The notes: generated by a model not told the origin, from the letters alone. Counted from the first letter of the stretch, positions 35,586 to 45,564 are shown. The stretch is DNA of 64,000 nt from Clostridium uliginosum (GCF_900112485.1 NZ_FOMG01000013.1:31317-95316), one strand, 5' to 3'. Program-made: numbers and translations.

Positions 35586-36878
35586 TTGAAAAAATTATAT
35601 ATAAGTTTTTTAATTATGACTTTAACGTTGGCAAACATATCTTTGGTAAACATATCTAGTGTACAAGCAGCTACAACTGATAACACTAGTGTAGCTACAA
35701 CTACAACTGACAACAACATTAAAGTATCTCTAGACAACATAAGAGATACTATGATTGCAAATAACTTGAATATTAAAACTCTAGATAATAACCTAAAAAT
35801 TACAGAACAAAAGTATCAAGATGCTAAAGATGCTGAAACTACTGCAATAAGCACTGAAACTACTAAAAATGCTGATGTAGTTACTGCAAATACTAATGTA
35901 ACTACTGCAAATGCTAATGTAACTAATGCAAATAAAACTGGAGATCAAACAGCTATAGATAAAGCTAATAGCGATTTAGATGCAGCTAAGACAGAAGCAA
36001 AAATAGCTCAGGAATTGGCAACAACAGCTGAGCAAGCAGTAACAACAGCTACGAAAGGCAGAGATACAGCTAGGGAAAACTTGAAAACAGAGAAAATTAA
36101 GTATGACCAAGGTGTTGAAGCAAAAGTTTATGCTGCACAACAAGACTACATAACGTATTTATCTGATTTGTCTAATGAAAAATTAAATGGAGATAAGGTA
36201 ACGTCTAATCAAGAAGAACAACAAGTATATAAACTTCAATATGAAAGTGGATTTATATCTAAAAATGAATATACTTCTAAAATGCAAGAAACTACCTCGG
36301 TTGATGATTTGAATAAATCAAAAGATACAGAAGAACTTGATAGAACAAAATTATGTAATGCACTAGGAATTACCCCGGAAGAAAATGTAACATTTAATAC
36401 TGATATAACTGAAGAATTTCAAGTCATTTCAAAAATTAATTATGATGATGACTTAAAACAAATGCTTGATAATAATGTTAATATAAAACTTGCAAATGAT
36501 GACATTACTACATTGAATGATGAAATAGATGCTGAAACAGATACTACTAACTCTACCGACACTATTAATAATTATAATAAGGACAATACTGAAATTGCTT
36601 TAAAGCAACAAATAAGTACTGCAGAGACAAACTTTAAAGAACAATATAATACCCTTACAAGTTCATACAATTCTATAAAAAGTGGTTATGATAGTTTAAG
36701 TGAAAAGCAACAAGAATACAATATTATGCAAACAAAATATAATTATGGATTTGCATCTAAAAAAGATGTAAGTGATGAAAAACTTGCTTTAGATACTCAA
36801 ACGTCTAAATTTGCATCAGATAAAAATAAGCTTTATGTAGATTATTTACGTTATATTCAAATGAAAGAGGGGTATTAA
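35586..36878 (+). CDS. TolC-family-like secreted coiled-coil protein
   Basis: 430 residues from TTG 35586 with GAGGAGGAG upstream. A signal peptide is clear (MKKLYISFLIMTL, cleavage near VQA-A at 29). The rest is Thr/Ala/Asp/Lys-rich helix with heptad character and two homologous halves, each with a long helical hairpin (about 45-210 and 300-430), as in TolC/outer-membrane efflux proteins (OEP repeats). It heads an operon with a HlyD-type adaptor and MacB-type ABC transporter, the classic tripartite set, yet this organism should have no outer membrane. It may act as a wall-spanning or surface component. The family call rests on layout and context. Confidence 0.7.
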   Translation: MKKLYISFLIMTLTLANISLVNISSVQAATTDNTSVATTTTDNNIKVSLDNIRDTMIANNLNIKTLDNNLKITEQKYQDAKDAETTAISTETTKNADVVTANTNVTTANANVTNANKTGDQTAIDKANSDLDAAKTEAKIAQELATTAEQAVTTATKGRDTARENLKTEKIKYDQGVEAKVYAAQQDYITYLSDLSNEKLNGDKVTSNQEEQQVYKLQYESGFISKNEYTSKMQETTSVDDLNKSKDTEELDRTKLCNALGITPEENVTFNTDITEEFQVISKINYDDDLKQMLDNNVNIKLANDDITTLNDEIDAETDTTNSTDTINNYNKDNTEIALKQQISTAETNFKEQYNTLTSSYNSIKSGYDSLSEKQQEYNIMQTKYNYGFASKKDVSDEKLALDTQTSKFASDKNKLYVDYLRYIQMKEGY

Positions 36879-36913
36879 ATTGAAATTTGAAAGAGGGGTA
36901 TTAAATTGAAATT
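36862..36913 (+). repeat. 26-bp tandem duplication at the start of the adaptor gene
   Basis: The unit beginning GAAAGAGGGGTATTAAATTG occurs twice in tandem (36862-36887 and 36888-36913). It duplicates the ribosome site and TTG start. The first copy opens a nine-codon reading frame (36880-36909, MKFERGVLN) whose TGA overlaps the TTG start of the adaptor at 36906. Confidence 0.85.
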
Positions 36914-38381
36914 TTTATCTAATAAGAAAAATTTAGTTAATAAAGAAATTGTGATGAAAAAATTCTTAAATAAAAAGGTGATAAGTGTAATATGTATATT
37001 ACTTGTTATAGCTTCAGGATTTACAATTTACAAAGTTAAATTTGCTAAATCAGGAAAGACAACACAAAGTAATGTTAAGTATACTACCCTTAAGAAAACA
37101 AATATTTCAACTACCATTAGTTCTTCAGGAGCTATAAAAAGTGGAGATTCTACAAATGTATATTCAAACTTTTCATATAATGTTGAAAGCATCAAAGTAG
37201 CAGTCGGAGATGTAGTAAAAAAAGGAGATGTTTTAGCAACAATAGATACTAAAACTTTGGAAGATGAAATTGCTCAGTCAACTCAAAGTGTTACTGCTAA
37301 TGAAGAAAAAGCCAAGTTATCATTAGAGAGTGCAAAGCAAAAATATGACAATGTACAATATTTATATGATAATAACTTGAATACAGAAATAATAAATGCG
37401 CAAAAAGCTCTTGATAAAGATAAGCTTGATCTTGACGATAAGAATAAAACTTATGAATATGATAAAGCAATGCTTGCAAATGGAGCAATGTCACAAGATG
37501 CAGTAAACAAAGCACAAATAGAGTGTGATAATGCAAAAAGTGCTTGTGATAAAGACACTGTTGCATTACAAGCTGCAAAAGTTACTGTTAACCAAAATTT
37601 AGCTGAGGCAAAAACTGCTTATGAATCTGCACAAGCAACTGTGGCAGATAAAAGCGCTAGACTTCAATTAGAAAATAAGCAAGCAGAATTAAAAAATCGT
37701 GAAGTTGTAGCACCGGTAGATGGAACAATAACTAATGTAAATGCAGTAGTAGGCGTACAAGCTAGTGGAGCGCTATTTGTAATTCAAGATTTAAATAATT
37801 TAATAGTAAATGCAAGTGTTGATGAAACAGATATTGCAAAGATAAAAGTTGGACAAAGAGTAGAAATAACAACAGATGCATCAGGGTCTGATATTATTGC
37901 AGGAGAAGTTGTAAGTGCTGAACCGGTTTCAAGTACTGCAAGTGCAAGTACTAGTACTAGTAGCAGTAGCAGTAGCAGTAAAAGTAGTAGCAGTAGCACC
38001 AGCACCAGTAATTCAACAAGTAGTGATGTAACATTTAATGTTAAAGTACAATTAACAGGTAAAAATGATAATGTGAAAATAGGTATGAATTCAGTAGTAA
38101 ATATTATTACAAATGAAAAAAATGACATATACTCAGTACCATATGGAGCAGTGGTTAAGAATAAGGGACAAAGTTCAGTGTATGCTGCAGTAAAACAAGG
38201 TGCACAATATATTGTCAAAGAAATCCCTATAACTAAAGGTATAGAATCAGCTGCTAATGTTGAAATTGAGGGTGCAGATCTTTCGGATGGGATCATTATA
38301 CTCAGTGAGCCATCAAATTATTCAGTTGGAAGTAATGTAACAATAAGTGATGCAACAATAAGTAGGAAATCAAATAAGTAA
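36906..38381 (+). CDS. HlyD/MacA-type efflux adaptor protein
   Basis: 491 residues from TTG 36906, with AGAGGGG nearby; ATG 36954 is a possible alternative. One N-terminal membrane anchor (about 21-40 from the TTG start), split lipoyl-like domains (about 80-115 and 255-290, EVVAPVDGTITNVNAVVGVQ), a helical hairpin between (about 118-250), then a beta-barrel domain. A low-complexity Ser/Thr run of about 35 residues (341-377) interrupts the beta-barrel. It links the MacB-type transporter to the TolC-like protein. The substrate (peptide, macrolide or other) is unknown. Confidence 0.9.
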   Translation: MKFLSNKKNLVNKEIVMKKFLNKKVISVICILLVIASGFTIYKVKFAKSGKTTQSNVKYTTLKKTNISTTISSSGAIKSGDSTNVYSNFSYNVESIKVAVGDVVKKGDVLATIDTKTLEDEIAQSTQSVTANEEKAKLSLESAKQKYDNVQYLYDNNLNTEIINAQKALDKDKLDLDDKNKTYEYDKAMLANGAMSQDAVNKAQIECDNAKSACDKDTVALQAAKVTVNQNLAEAKTAYESAQATVADKSARLQLENKQAELKNREVVAPVDGTITNVNAVVGVQASGALFVIQDLNNLIVNASVDETDIAKIKVGQRVEITTDASGSDIIAGEVVSAEPVSSTASASTSTSSSSSSSKSSSSSTSTSNSTSSDVTFNVKVQLTGKNDNVKIGMNSVVNIITNEKNDIYSVPYGAVVKNKGQSSVYAAVKQGAQYIVKEIPITKGIESAANVEIEGADLSDGIIILSEPSNYSVGSNVTISDATISRKSNK

Positions 38382-38394
38382 GGAGGTGAATTTC

Positions 38395-39132
38395 TTGAGT
38401 AATAATATAATAGAAATGAAAAATATTATAAAAAGCTTTTATATAGGAACTCCAAATGAATTAAATATTTTAAAAGGGATTGACATTACCGTAAAAGAAG
38501 GAGAATTTGTATCTATTATTGGAACATCAGGTTCAGGAAAAAGTACTTTGATGAATATTATAGGTGCACTTGATAGACCAACATCTGGAAATTATGTATT
38601 AGATGGTACTAATATTGAGGAAATATCAGATAACGGTTTATCAGAAGTAAGAAATAAGCAAATAGGATTTGTATTTCAAACCTATAATTTAATACCAAGA
38701 AGTTCAGCTTTAAAAAATGTTGAATTACCAATGCTTTACTATGGTATGAATAAAAAAGATAGAAGACAACGTGCAGAAGAACTTCTAGACCTTGTTGGAA
38801 TGAAAGATAGAATGAACCATCAACCTAATGAACTATCAGGAGGACAAAAGCAAAGAGTTGCAATAGCTCGTGCTCTTGTAAATAATCCTAGTATAATACT
38901 TGCAGATGAACCAACAGGAGCTCTTGATTCTGCAACAGGAAGAATGGTCATGGATTTATTTCATAAAATTCATGAACAAGAAGGAAAAACAATAGTACTT
39001 ATAACTCATAATAATGAACTTGCAGATGAAACCCAAAGAATTATAACTTTAAGAGATGGAAATATAATATCGGTAGTAGATAATGAAAAGTATTATAGAA
39101 GATTTAAAGAAGAGGAAAAAATATGTTTATAA
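38395..39132 (+). CDS. ABC transporter ATP-binding protein, MacB/LolD type
   Basis: 245 residues from TTG 38395, 8 bp after AGGAGG; a GTG at 38386 overlaps that site. Walker [10 protein letters not shown] (near 43), Q-loop [17 protein letters not shown], signature [15 protein letters not shown], Walker [13 protein letters not shown] and the H-loop ITHN are intact. Its end overlaps the permease start by 10 bp, indicating coupled translation. Confidence 0.94.
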   Translation: MSNNIIEMKNIIKSFYIGTPNELNILKGIDITVKEGEFVSIIGTSGSGKSTLMNIIGALDRPTSGNYVLDGTNIEEISDNGLSEVRNKQIGFVFQTYNLIPRSSALKNVELPMLYYGMNKKDRRQRAEELLDLVGMKDRMNHQPNELSGGQKQRVAIARALVNNPSIILADEPTGALDSATGRMVMDLFHKIHEQEGKTIVLITHNNELADETQRIITLRDGNIISVVDNEKYYRRFKEEEKICL

Positions 39133-40595
39133 AAGAAAATATACTGCTTGCTATAGCAGGACTTAAATCTAATAAAATGCGTTCATTACTTACAATGCTT
39201 GGAATAATAATCGGTATAGCATCTGTAATTGGTGTTGTTTCAGTGGGAAATGCAATGACATCTTCTGTAACAAGTTCAATGTCTTCAATGGGTGCTACTA
39301 ATATTACGGTTAACGTTCAAGAAAAAAGCACAACAAGTACGACAAATGGAAATAATACAAGTGGAAAAAATTCAGCTGGCAGCGCACAAGGTGGTGGCAG
39401 CTCACAGGGCGGTAACAAAGGAACACAAGGTGGTGGCAGCTCACAAGGTGGTAACAAAGGAATACAAGGTGGTGGCGGTGGAGCCGGTGGAGCAGCCAGT
39501 GGAGCAGCCGGAAGTTTATTTGGCGGCGGTGGCGGCAGCAAACCAGGAGCTGGTGGCGGCAGGCAAGGCAAGTCAAGTAGTACCACAAAGGATACTGATC
39601 TTATGACTATGGATCAGATAAACACGTTACAAGAGGATTTTAGTGATAAAATAAGTTCCATAAGTATAAATGAAAGCGATGTTTCGGGTAAAGTTAAAAA
39701 TGAGACAACATTTGCTAATATAAATACAGTTGGTACAAATGTTGGATATCAAGATGTTAAAAATATAGCAATGCAAGACGGAAGATATCTAGCACAAACG
39801 GATATTGATGAAGCAAAAGATGTTGCAGTAGTTTCTGATAAATTAGCAGCAAAAATATTTGGTAATAAGGATCCTATAGATCAAGAGATAAAAGTTTATA
39901 CATCAAATGCTATTTATACATATACTGTAGTTGGGGTATATAAATATCAAGCTTCGGGTAATAGTAGAACAACATCTGATGATAATTTAACTACAGATTT
40001 ATATGTTCCAATAACTGTTGCAAAGAAAACAGCAACTAATAAAAATTATCAAACATTTACAATAAAACCTAAGGATGGTGTAGATATTCAAACATTTACA
40101 ACGGAGGTATCAACTTATTTATCTACGCTTTATGCAAAAAATAACAAGTTTGAAGCTGTGGCAAGTAACATGGAAAGTATGCTTGAATCAAGGACATCAA
40201 TGATGAGCACAATATCAATTGCTATATCTGCAATTGCTGGTATATCATTATTAGTTGGTGGAATTGGAGTAATGAATATAATGCTTGTTTCTGTTACTGA
40301 AAGAACAAGGGAAATAGGAACGAGAAAAGCACTTGGAGCCAAGAGTGGTCATATACAAATGCAATTTATAGTTGAATCAATTATAATATGTTCAATAGGT
40401 GGTATTCTGGGAATACTGCTTGGCGTAGGAATTGGTACAATGGGTTCAAAAGCAATGGGGTATTCAGCAGCAATATCACCAGGGGTAATTTTAATAAGTT
40501 TCACATTTTCAATGTTTATTGGTGTGTTCTTTGGATATTATCCAGCTAAGAAGGCAGCAAAACTTGATCCAATTGAAGCACTTAGATACGAGTAA
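39123..40595 (+). CDS. MacB-type ABC permease (FtsX fold) with a Gly-rich insert
   Basis: 490 residues: membrane segment about 18-42, extracellular MacB_PCD domain to about 360, three further segments (about 363-390, 415-445, 450-478) with the FtsX signature VSVTERTREIGTRKALGAK. Residues about 80-152 are an insert of Gly, Ser, Gln, Ala and Lys containing tandem repeats (GGGSSQGGNKG occurs twice) encoded by an unusually GC-rich stretch (39370-39575). The rest of the domain looks normal, so the insert is probably a flexible extracellular loop. It works with the ATPase and adaptor upstream. Confidence 0.93.
   Translation: MFIKENILLAIAGLKSNKMRSLLTMLGIIIGIASVIGVVSVGNAMTSSVTSSMSSMGATNITVNVQEKSTTSTTNGNNTSGKNSAGSAQGGGSSQGGNKGTQGGGSSQGGNKGIQGGGGGAGGAASGAAGSLFGGGGGSKPGAGGGRQGKSSSTTKDTDLMTMDQINTLQEDFSDKISSISINESDVSGKVKNETTFANINTVGTNVGYQDVKNIAMQDGRYLAQTDIDEAKDVAVVSDKLAAKIFGNKDPIDQEIKVYTSNAIYTYTVVGVYKYQASGNSRTTSDDNLTTDLYVPITVAKKTATNKNYQTFTIKPKDGVDIQTFTTEVSTYLSTLYAKNNKFEAVASNMESMLESRTSMMSTISIAISAIAGISLLVGGIGVMNIMLVSVTERTREIGTRKALGAKSGHIQMQFIVESIIICSIGGILGILLGVGIGTMGSKAMGYSAAISPGVILISFTFSMFIGVFFGYYPAKKAAKLDPIEALRYE
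39384..39470 (+). repeat. GC-rich tandem repeats coding a Gly/Ser linker
   Basis: A 39-bp unit (containing GGTGGTGGCAGCTCACA) is repeated in tandem about twice, followed by GGT/GGC-rich degenerate repeats to about 39575. This stretch is the least AT-rich in the window and contains long open frames on other strands that are composition artefacts. Confidence 0.75.
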
Positions 40596-40616
40596 AAGTA
40601 AGTTATTAAAAATAAA

Positions 40617-40691
40617 TATAAGAAAATTTATGTATAAAATTTATACATAAATATGCTAGAAAAACCCTCTGTTTTTAAACAGGGGGTTTTT
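40617..40691. repeat. 75-bp direct repeat with terminator hairpin, right copy
   Basis: Matches 35331-35405 over its whole length with few mismatches, including AAAACCCTCTG / CAGGGGGTTTT. It terminates the efflux operon. Confidence 0.85.
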
Positions 40692-40696
40692 GATTA

Positions 40697-40730
40697 AAAA
40701 AGGTATACAACCAAGGTTGTATACCTTTTT
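40697..40730. terminator. Second, bidirectional terminator after the efflux operon
   Basis: AAAAGGTATACAACC pairs perfectly with GGTTGTATACCTTTT around a 2-nt loop and ends in T. It lies directly behind the terminator of the 75-bp repeat. Confidence 0.85.
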
Positions 40731-40816
40731 AAATGTAGGTACTTATTACGACTTTAGACCAATCATAAGGTATTACTAAAGTACATATAAATAAGGTATA
40801 AAAGAATATATAGTTA

Positions 40817-40851
40817 TTTAGGCATTGTTCTTTATTTGAAGATGCCTTATA
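40817..40851. repeat. Short GGCA-type palindrome (copy 9)
   Basis: AGGCA...TGCCT ends with TTGTTCTTTATTTGAAGA between. It resembles the short form of the GGCACAT family and lies just upstream of the decarboxylase gene. Confidence 0.45.
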
Positions 40852-40873
40852 TAAAAAGGAGGAATGGTATGAG

Positions 40874-43591
40874 ATGGGTACAAAAACAAAGCTAGCTGAT
40901 ATTTTGGCTGAAAAGGGATTACCAATTAATTTTCAATTTGGTGGAAAAGCACCTGAAGAAATGACAGCACGAGAAGTGACAAAGGAGCCAAGCCCTAGAG
41001 CCAAAAGATTGAGAGAAATTTATTATGATACATTATCTACTGCAAATACAGAGTTTCCTTATTGGTACAATAGAAAATGGAATGAATTAGAGGGTGAAGT
41101 AGATATTGTTAGAAGAGCAGAAGCTCTTAAATGTGCATATTCACATTTAACACCTAATATTATCCCTGGTGAAAAATTAGTTATGCAAAAGACTAATTAT
41201 TATAGAGGATCTTTTCCTATGCCTTGGCTTTCTGAAGGTTTCTTTGTAGCAAAAGAAGATGAGTTATATAAGGAAGCATTAGATAGAGGAAGTGCTAGTG
41301 CAGGAGAATTGAGTAAATTTGGTACTGGTGGTGGAAATGTTACCAAGAGTTTTGGAAAGGTAGTTTCTATAGCAGGTAAGTTTGGAATGAGACAGGAAGA
41401 GATACCTGTTTTGGTTAAACTTGCTAAAGAATGGGTTGGTAGATCTGTAGATGATTTAGGACATAAATATGAACAAATGGTAACTGGATATCAAACAAAA
41501 GAGAATATCATGAAGTCTTTGATTTGTATGTTTGATTCAGGATTCACATTACCTCAAGGTAGGGAGGTAATAAATTATTATTATCCTTTACAATATGGTT
41601 TTGATGGTTTGATTGATATGGCTATGGAATGTAAGGAAAAAGTAGCTGGAAGTGCTGATGGAGATGGACTTATAGGTATGGACCGTCTATATTTTTATGA
41701 AGCAGTTAAAACTACTATAGAAGGAATTCAAAATTGGATTTTAAATTATGCAAAACATGCAAGAGAATTAGCAGACAATATAAAAGAGAAAAAACAAAAA
41801 GAAGAATATATTGAAATAGCTGAATGCTTGGAATGGGTTGCACATAATCAACCTCGTACATTTAGAGAAGCACTTCAATTAACCTATATAGCACATATAG
41901 CGGTACTTGATGAAGATGCTATTTCAGGATTGTCACTTGGAAGACTTGGTCAAATATTATATCCATGGTTTAAACAGGACATTGAAGCAGGAAAAATAAC
42001 AGAGGAAGAAGTATTGGAACTTCTTGAACTTCACAGAATTAAGTATACATGTATTGATTGTTTTGCTTCAACAGGGGTTGTAGGAGGAGTTCTTTCAGGT
42101 AATACTTTCAATAATTTAACTCTTGGTGGACTTAAAAAAGATGGAAGTTCAGCAGCAAATAGGTTGGAGTATTTAATTGTTGAAGCTGGTATAACATGTG
42201 CTACTCCACAGCCAACATTATCTTGTCTTTATGATGAAAAGTTACCAGAAGAATTTTTATTAAAATGTATTGAATGTGATAAGACAGGTACAGGATATCC
42301 AGCATGGATGAACAACCGTGGAGCAATAGAATTTATGATGAATCAGTATGGCGATGAAGGAATGACAATTAATGAAGCAAGATCTGTTGCAATAGGAGGA
42401 TGTCTTGAAACATCACCTTGTACGTGGAAAGATCTTACTTTAAATGGTGAGAAATATAGCATTCCAGGTGGTGCAGGTCAACCTACCTCTGTTGGTGTGC
42501 ATTTTATTGCAAATCCAAAGATTTTAGAACTTGTACTTACCAATGGAAAAGATAATAGAATAAATTTACAAGTATATCCAGAGCATAATAAGAAACTTGA
42601 AACTTTTGATGAATTGATTGAACAATATAAAGAGTATTATGAACTAACTTGTGATGTACTTGCAAAAACTAATAATATCCAACATGATATTTGGCGTAAG
42701 AAAAATATGTCTGTTGTAAATTCTTTGTTAAAGCCAAACTGCCTAGATAAAGGACAACATATTGGTAATTTAGGCTATAAGTACAATGCAACATTTAATA
42801 TAGAGAGCTGTGGAACCATTAATACAATAAACAGTTTAGCTGCGTTAAAGAAGCTTGTATATGATGATAAGAAATATACTCTTGATGAAGTAAAAGATGC
42901 AATAATTAGTAACTTTGGATTTAAAACTGCAGAAGAAATTGGCAGCTATTCATTAGCAGACCAAGAGAAAGCAAGTGTTAATTCTAAGTACGATGATATT
43001 TACGGAGATTGTTTATTGGCTCCTAAATATGGAAATGATGATCCTTATGTTGACAGTATTTTAAAAGACTATGAAGAGTGGTTCTGTAATATGTGCTATA
43101 ACTATGAATCATTATATGGTAAGAAGATGTATGCTTGTCAAATTTCAGTTTCAACTCATGGAGCACAAGGCGGAGCAACATTAGCCACTCCTGATGGACG
43201 TTTATCTGGTACAACCTATGCAGATGGTTCTATGTCAGCATATCCAGGCACAGATAAAAATGGGCCATATGCATTATTTACATCTGCTACAGTTTGGGAT
43301 CATAGTATGTCTCAAAATTCACAAATGAATTTAAAGATTCATCCTAGTGCAATTAATGGAATGGAAGGTTCTAGAAAGCTTCTAGATTTAACTCGTTCTT
43401 ATATGAGAAAAGGTGGATATCATATTCAATATAACGTTGTAGATTCTAAAGTATTAAAGGAAGCACAAGCAAAACCTGAAAATTATAGAGATTTAATGGT
43501 ACGTGTTGCTGGATTTACACAATACTGGTGTGAAATCGGTAAGCCAATACAAGATGAAGTTATTTCAAGAACTGAATATGAAGGAGTGTGA
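40874..43591 (+). CDS. hpdB: 4-hydroxyphenylacetate decarboxylase, glycyl radical large subunit
   Basis: 905 residues, the length of HpdB. The thiyl Cys510 and Glu512 are in GGCLETSPC, and the radical Gly880 is in RVAGF. Residues recalled as specific to C. scatologenes HPAD (S344, C503, E505, H536, E637, G873) all recur at a constant offset of +7: S351, C510, E512, H543, E644, G880. It decarboxylates 4-hydroxyphenylacetate (from tyrosine) to p-cresol. ATG 40874 is used because two nearer ATGs run into stops at once. The small subunit follows at once, and the activase lies 2 kb on. A phenylacetate or indoleacetate decarboxylase is the alternative, but those lack this small subunit as far as I know. 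Confidence 0.93.
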   Translation: MGTKTKLADILAEKGLPINFQFGGKAPEEMTAREVTKEPSPRAKRLREIYYDTLSTANTEFPYWYNRKWNELEGEVDIVRRAEALKCAYSHLTPNIIPGEKLVMQKTNYYRGSFPMPWLSEGFFVAKEDELYKEALDRGSASAGELSKFGTGGGNVTKSFGKVVSIAGKFGMRQEEIPVLVKLAKEWVGRSVDDLGHKYEQMVTGYQTKENIMKSLICMFDSGFTLPQGREVINYYYPLQYGFDGLIDMAMECKEKVAGSADGDGLIGMDRLYFYEAVKTTIEGIQNWILNYAKHARELADNIKEKKQKEEYIEIAECLEWVAHNQPRTFREALQLTYIAHIAVLDEDAISGLSLGRLGQILYPWFKQDIEAGKITEEEVLELLELHRIKYTCIDCFASTGVVGGVLSGNTFNNLTLGGLKKDGSSAANRLEYLIVEAGITCATPQPTLSCLYDEKLPEEFLLKCIECDKTGTGYPAWMNNRGAIEFMMNQYGDEGMTINEARSVAIGGCLETSPCTWKDLTLNGEKYSIPGGAGQPTSVGVHFIANPKILELVLTNGKDNRINLQVYPEHNKKLETFDELIEQYKEYYELTCDVLAKTNNIQHDIWRKKNMSVVNSLLKPNCLDKGQHIGNLGYKYNATFNIESCGTINTINSLAALKKLVYDDKKYTLDEVKDAIISNFGFKTAEEIGSYSLADQEKASVNSKYDDIYGDCLLAPKYGNDDPYVDSILKDYEEWFCNMCYNYESLYGKKMYACQISVSTHGAQGGATLATPDGRLSGTTYADGSMSAYPGTDKNGPYALFTSATVWDHSMSQNSQMNLKIHPSAINGMEGSRKLLDLTRSYMRKGGYHIQYNVVDSKVLKEAQAKPENYRDLMVRVAGFTQYWCEIGKPIQDEVISRTEYEGV

Positions 43592-43596
43592 TAAAA

Positions 43597-43875
43597 ATGG
43601 CAAATGAAAGTATTAAGCATAATGATTGTGTGAATTTTTCATCAATAGATGTAGCAAAGGGTATTTGCAGAATATCGAATGAAATGGTATTCATAGATAC
43701 ATCCACTTGTGGAAATTTTAAGGAAGTTCATAAGTGTAAAAATTGTTCGAATTTCAAAAATCTCAATAAGGATAATACAGGGCTGTGTACAGGATTAAAA
43801 AAAGAGGCTTGGACTTTTGGAGAATTAAGTGCAGTTACCTGTGAGGGTTATAAGTCAAATAAGGCATCTGAATAG
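43597..43875 (+). CDS. hpdC: 4-hydroxyphenylacetate decarboxylase small (gamma) subunit, two-cluster Fe-S protein
   Basis: 92 residues from ATG 43597, 10 bp after AAGGAG. Putative cluster ligands are His8, Cys11, Cys24 and Cys38, and Cys47, Cys50, Cys64 and Cys82. This is the one-His-seven-Cys pattern of HpdC, which carries two [4Fe-4S] clusters and keeps the large subunit in an activatable form. It lies 5 bp after hpdB. Confidence 0.93.
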   Translation: MANESIKHNDCVNFSSIDVAKGICRISNEMVFIDTSTCGNFKEVHKCKNCSNFKNLNKDNTGLCTGLKKEAWTFGELSAVTCEGYKSNKASE

Positions 43876-43948
43876 AATTTAAAATCAAAGAGAGTTAAGT
43901 AGAATTTAAAATCCAAGAGGATATGCTAGTTATATAACATACTCTCTT

Positions 43949-44017
43949 AGGCACATGAAATAAAATAATAGACCAAATAGACGAGCTTACTGGTCTATTA
44001 TTTTTTTGAATGTGCCT
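43949..44017. repeat. GGCACAT-type palindromic repeat, copy 10 (best preserved)
   Basis: AGGCACAT (43949-43956) pairs with ATGTGCCT (44010-44017) and AATAATAGACCA pairs with TGGTCTATTATT, giving an almost complete stem. It lies between hpdC and the transporter gene. Confidence 0.85.
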
Positions 44018-44043
44018 TATTAGATTTAAAGGGGTGAAAGGAT

Positions 44044-45318
44044 ATGGAAATGGAAAAGAAGAATGCAAATCACTTAGGACATATGGTGGTACTCGCATCT
44101 TGGTTAGCAGTATTTTGTTTATTTGGATTTAGATCAACATTTTCTGTTTTACAAGTACCTATGTCAAAAGGATTAGGATGGCAATCATCACAGTTAACTC
44201 TTGGTTATTCTTTGATGATGACTGTATATGCAATTACTGCTTATTTCAGTGGAATGATAATAGATAAGTGGGGTACAAAACCAGCATATGCAATAGGAGC
44301 CGTATGTTCATGTTTAGGATTCTTTATAACAAGTTATGCTCAAAGTTACTTGGGATATTTAATTCCTTATGCAATTTTTGCTGGTGTTGGAACAGGTATG
44401 CTTTGGGTTTCTTCAACAGTATCTGTTCGTAAGTGGTATGTAGGAAAATCTTACGCTAGTATGTGGGGAATTGCATTTATGGGTGCACCAGTTGCACAGG
44501 TAGTTTTAAGTCTTTCTGTTAAACAGGTACTTAAATTTACCGATTGGAGAAGTGCTATGAGAGGACTTTCAGTAGTTGTCCTTATTGCACTTATAATCGC
44601 TGCACTTGTAGCCAAGAAAAACCCTGAAAATTATGATTTAGAACCTTTTGGTATAGATTCTATAAAAGGAAATGGATCTAAAGATGTGGGAAAGGTTTGG
44701 TCAATTAAAGAGGCCTTTAGTATATTTCCTATCTGGGGAGCAATTTTAACATTTTTAGGAAGTATGTTAGGAGAATTTTTAATTTGGACTCAAGTAGTTA
44801 AATATTGGACTGTTGATGTAAAGATGTCATTAAGTACCGCAACTAATCTATATGTTATTATAGGAATAGCAGGTATATTTACAATGCCAATTATGGGTAG
44901 GATAGCAGACAAGATGGTTGGAAAATATAATAATAATGAAGCTAAAGCTAGAAAAGTTATGCTTATATTTGCTCCGATTATTGGTATTCTAGCTTGTGGA
45001 TTTTTACTTATTACTAAAAAATCTATATTATTTGGTATAATTTCATGTATTCTTTTTGCAATATATTGGGCTATAGAGCCTGGTGGAGTAGCTGGTTATG
45101 CAGGATCAATATATGGAAATAAAACATTAGGGAAAATATGGGGTCTTGCAACTTTAATAGTAATGGCAATAGGACCAGCAGTTGGAAGTTTCATGGGGGC
45201 ATATTTATATGATTTATCAGGAAGTTATTTTAATTCTATAATATTTGCTGCTTGTGCGTTTATATTTTCAGCAATAATTGCTATTAGTTTACCTCTTTCA
45301 GTAAAAAATAAAGCGTAA
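44044..45318 (+). CDS. MFS transporter, oxalate/formate antiporter-like, in the decarboxylase cluster
   Basis: 424 residues, about 12 membrane segments. The MFS loop motif GMIIDKWGTKPAYAIGAV (about 60-77) and a second-half GRIADKMVGKY motif are visible; the overall pattern suits the OFA family of carboxylate carriers. It sits between hpdC and hpdA, so import of 4-hydroxyphenylacetate (or release of p-cresol) is the natural proposal. A decarboxylation-linked uptake system would also consume protons. GGGGTGAAAGG precedes the start. Substrate inferred. Confidence 0.85.
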   Translation: MEMEKKNANHLGHMVVLASWLAVFCLFGFRSTFSVLQVPMSKGLGWQSSQLTLGYSLMMTVYAITAYFSGMIIDKWGTKPAYAIGAVCSCLGFFITSYAQSYLGYLIPYAIFAGVGTGMLWVSSTVSVRKWYVGKSYASMWGIAFMGAPVAQVVLSLSVKQVLKFTDWRSAMRGLSVVVLIALIIAALVAKKNPENYDLEPFGIDSIKGNGSKDVGKVWSIKEAFSIFPIWGAILTFLGSMLGEFLIWTQVVKYWTVDVKMSLSTATNLYVIIGIAGIFTMPIMGRIADKMVGKYNNNEAKARKVMLIFAPIIGILACGFLLITKKSILFGIISCILFAIYWAIEPGGVAGYAGSIYGNKTLGKIWGLATLIVMAIGPAVGSFMGAYLYDLSGSYFNSIIFAACAFIFSAIIAISLPLSVKNKA

Positions 45319-45327
45319 ATAATATTT

Positions 45328-45360
45328 AGGCATATGATTTGTTATTTTTTTGTATGCTTT
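45328..45360. repeat. Short GGCA-type palindrome after the MFS gene
   Basis: AGGCATATG ... TGTATGCTT with ATTTGTTATTTTTT between; a truncated member of the GGCACAT family. Confidence 0.45.
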
Positions 45361-45400
45361 AATTAAAGTAAAACACAATTAATATCTTTAATTATAATTT

Positions 45401-45501
45401 AGGCACATTCAAAAAAATAATAGACTAGTACGCTTATCTATTTTGCGTCATACTGTGCATCAGCAAATATACGACGTATATTTGGTCTTTCTCATGTGCC
45501 T
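45401..45501. repeat. GGCACAT-type palindromic repeat, copy 11
   Basis: AGGCACAT (45401-45408) and ATGTGCCT (45494-45501) flank a centre with internal pairs such as ATACGACGTAT. It lies upstream of hpdA. Confidence 0.8.
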
Positions 45502-45564
45502 TAACCGAAAATATTGTATCTTACGCTTTATGAGAATTATATTAAGAACAGGAGGGTGGCAATT

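Noticed and set aside
39292..39606. Long open frames on other strands and frames over the Gly-rich part of the permease gene
   Set aside because: They arise from the GC-rich GGT/GGC repeats, have no ribosome sites and translate to low-complexity Pro/Leu- or Val/Ala-rich sequence; the permease frame is clearly real.
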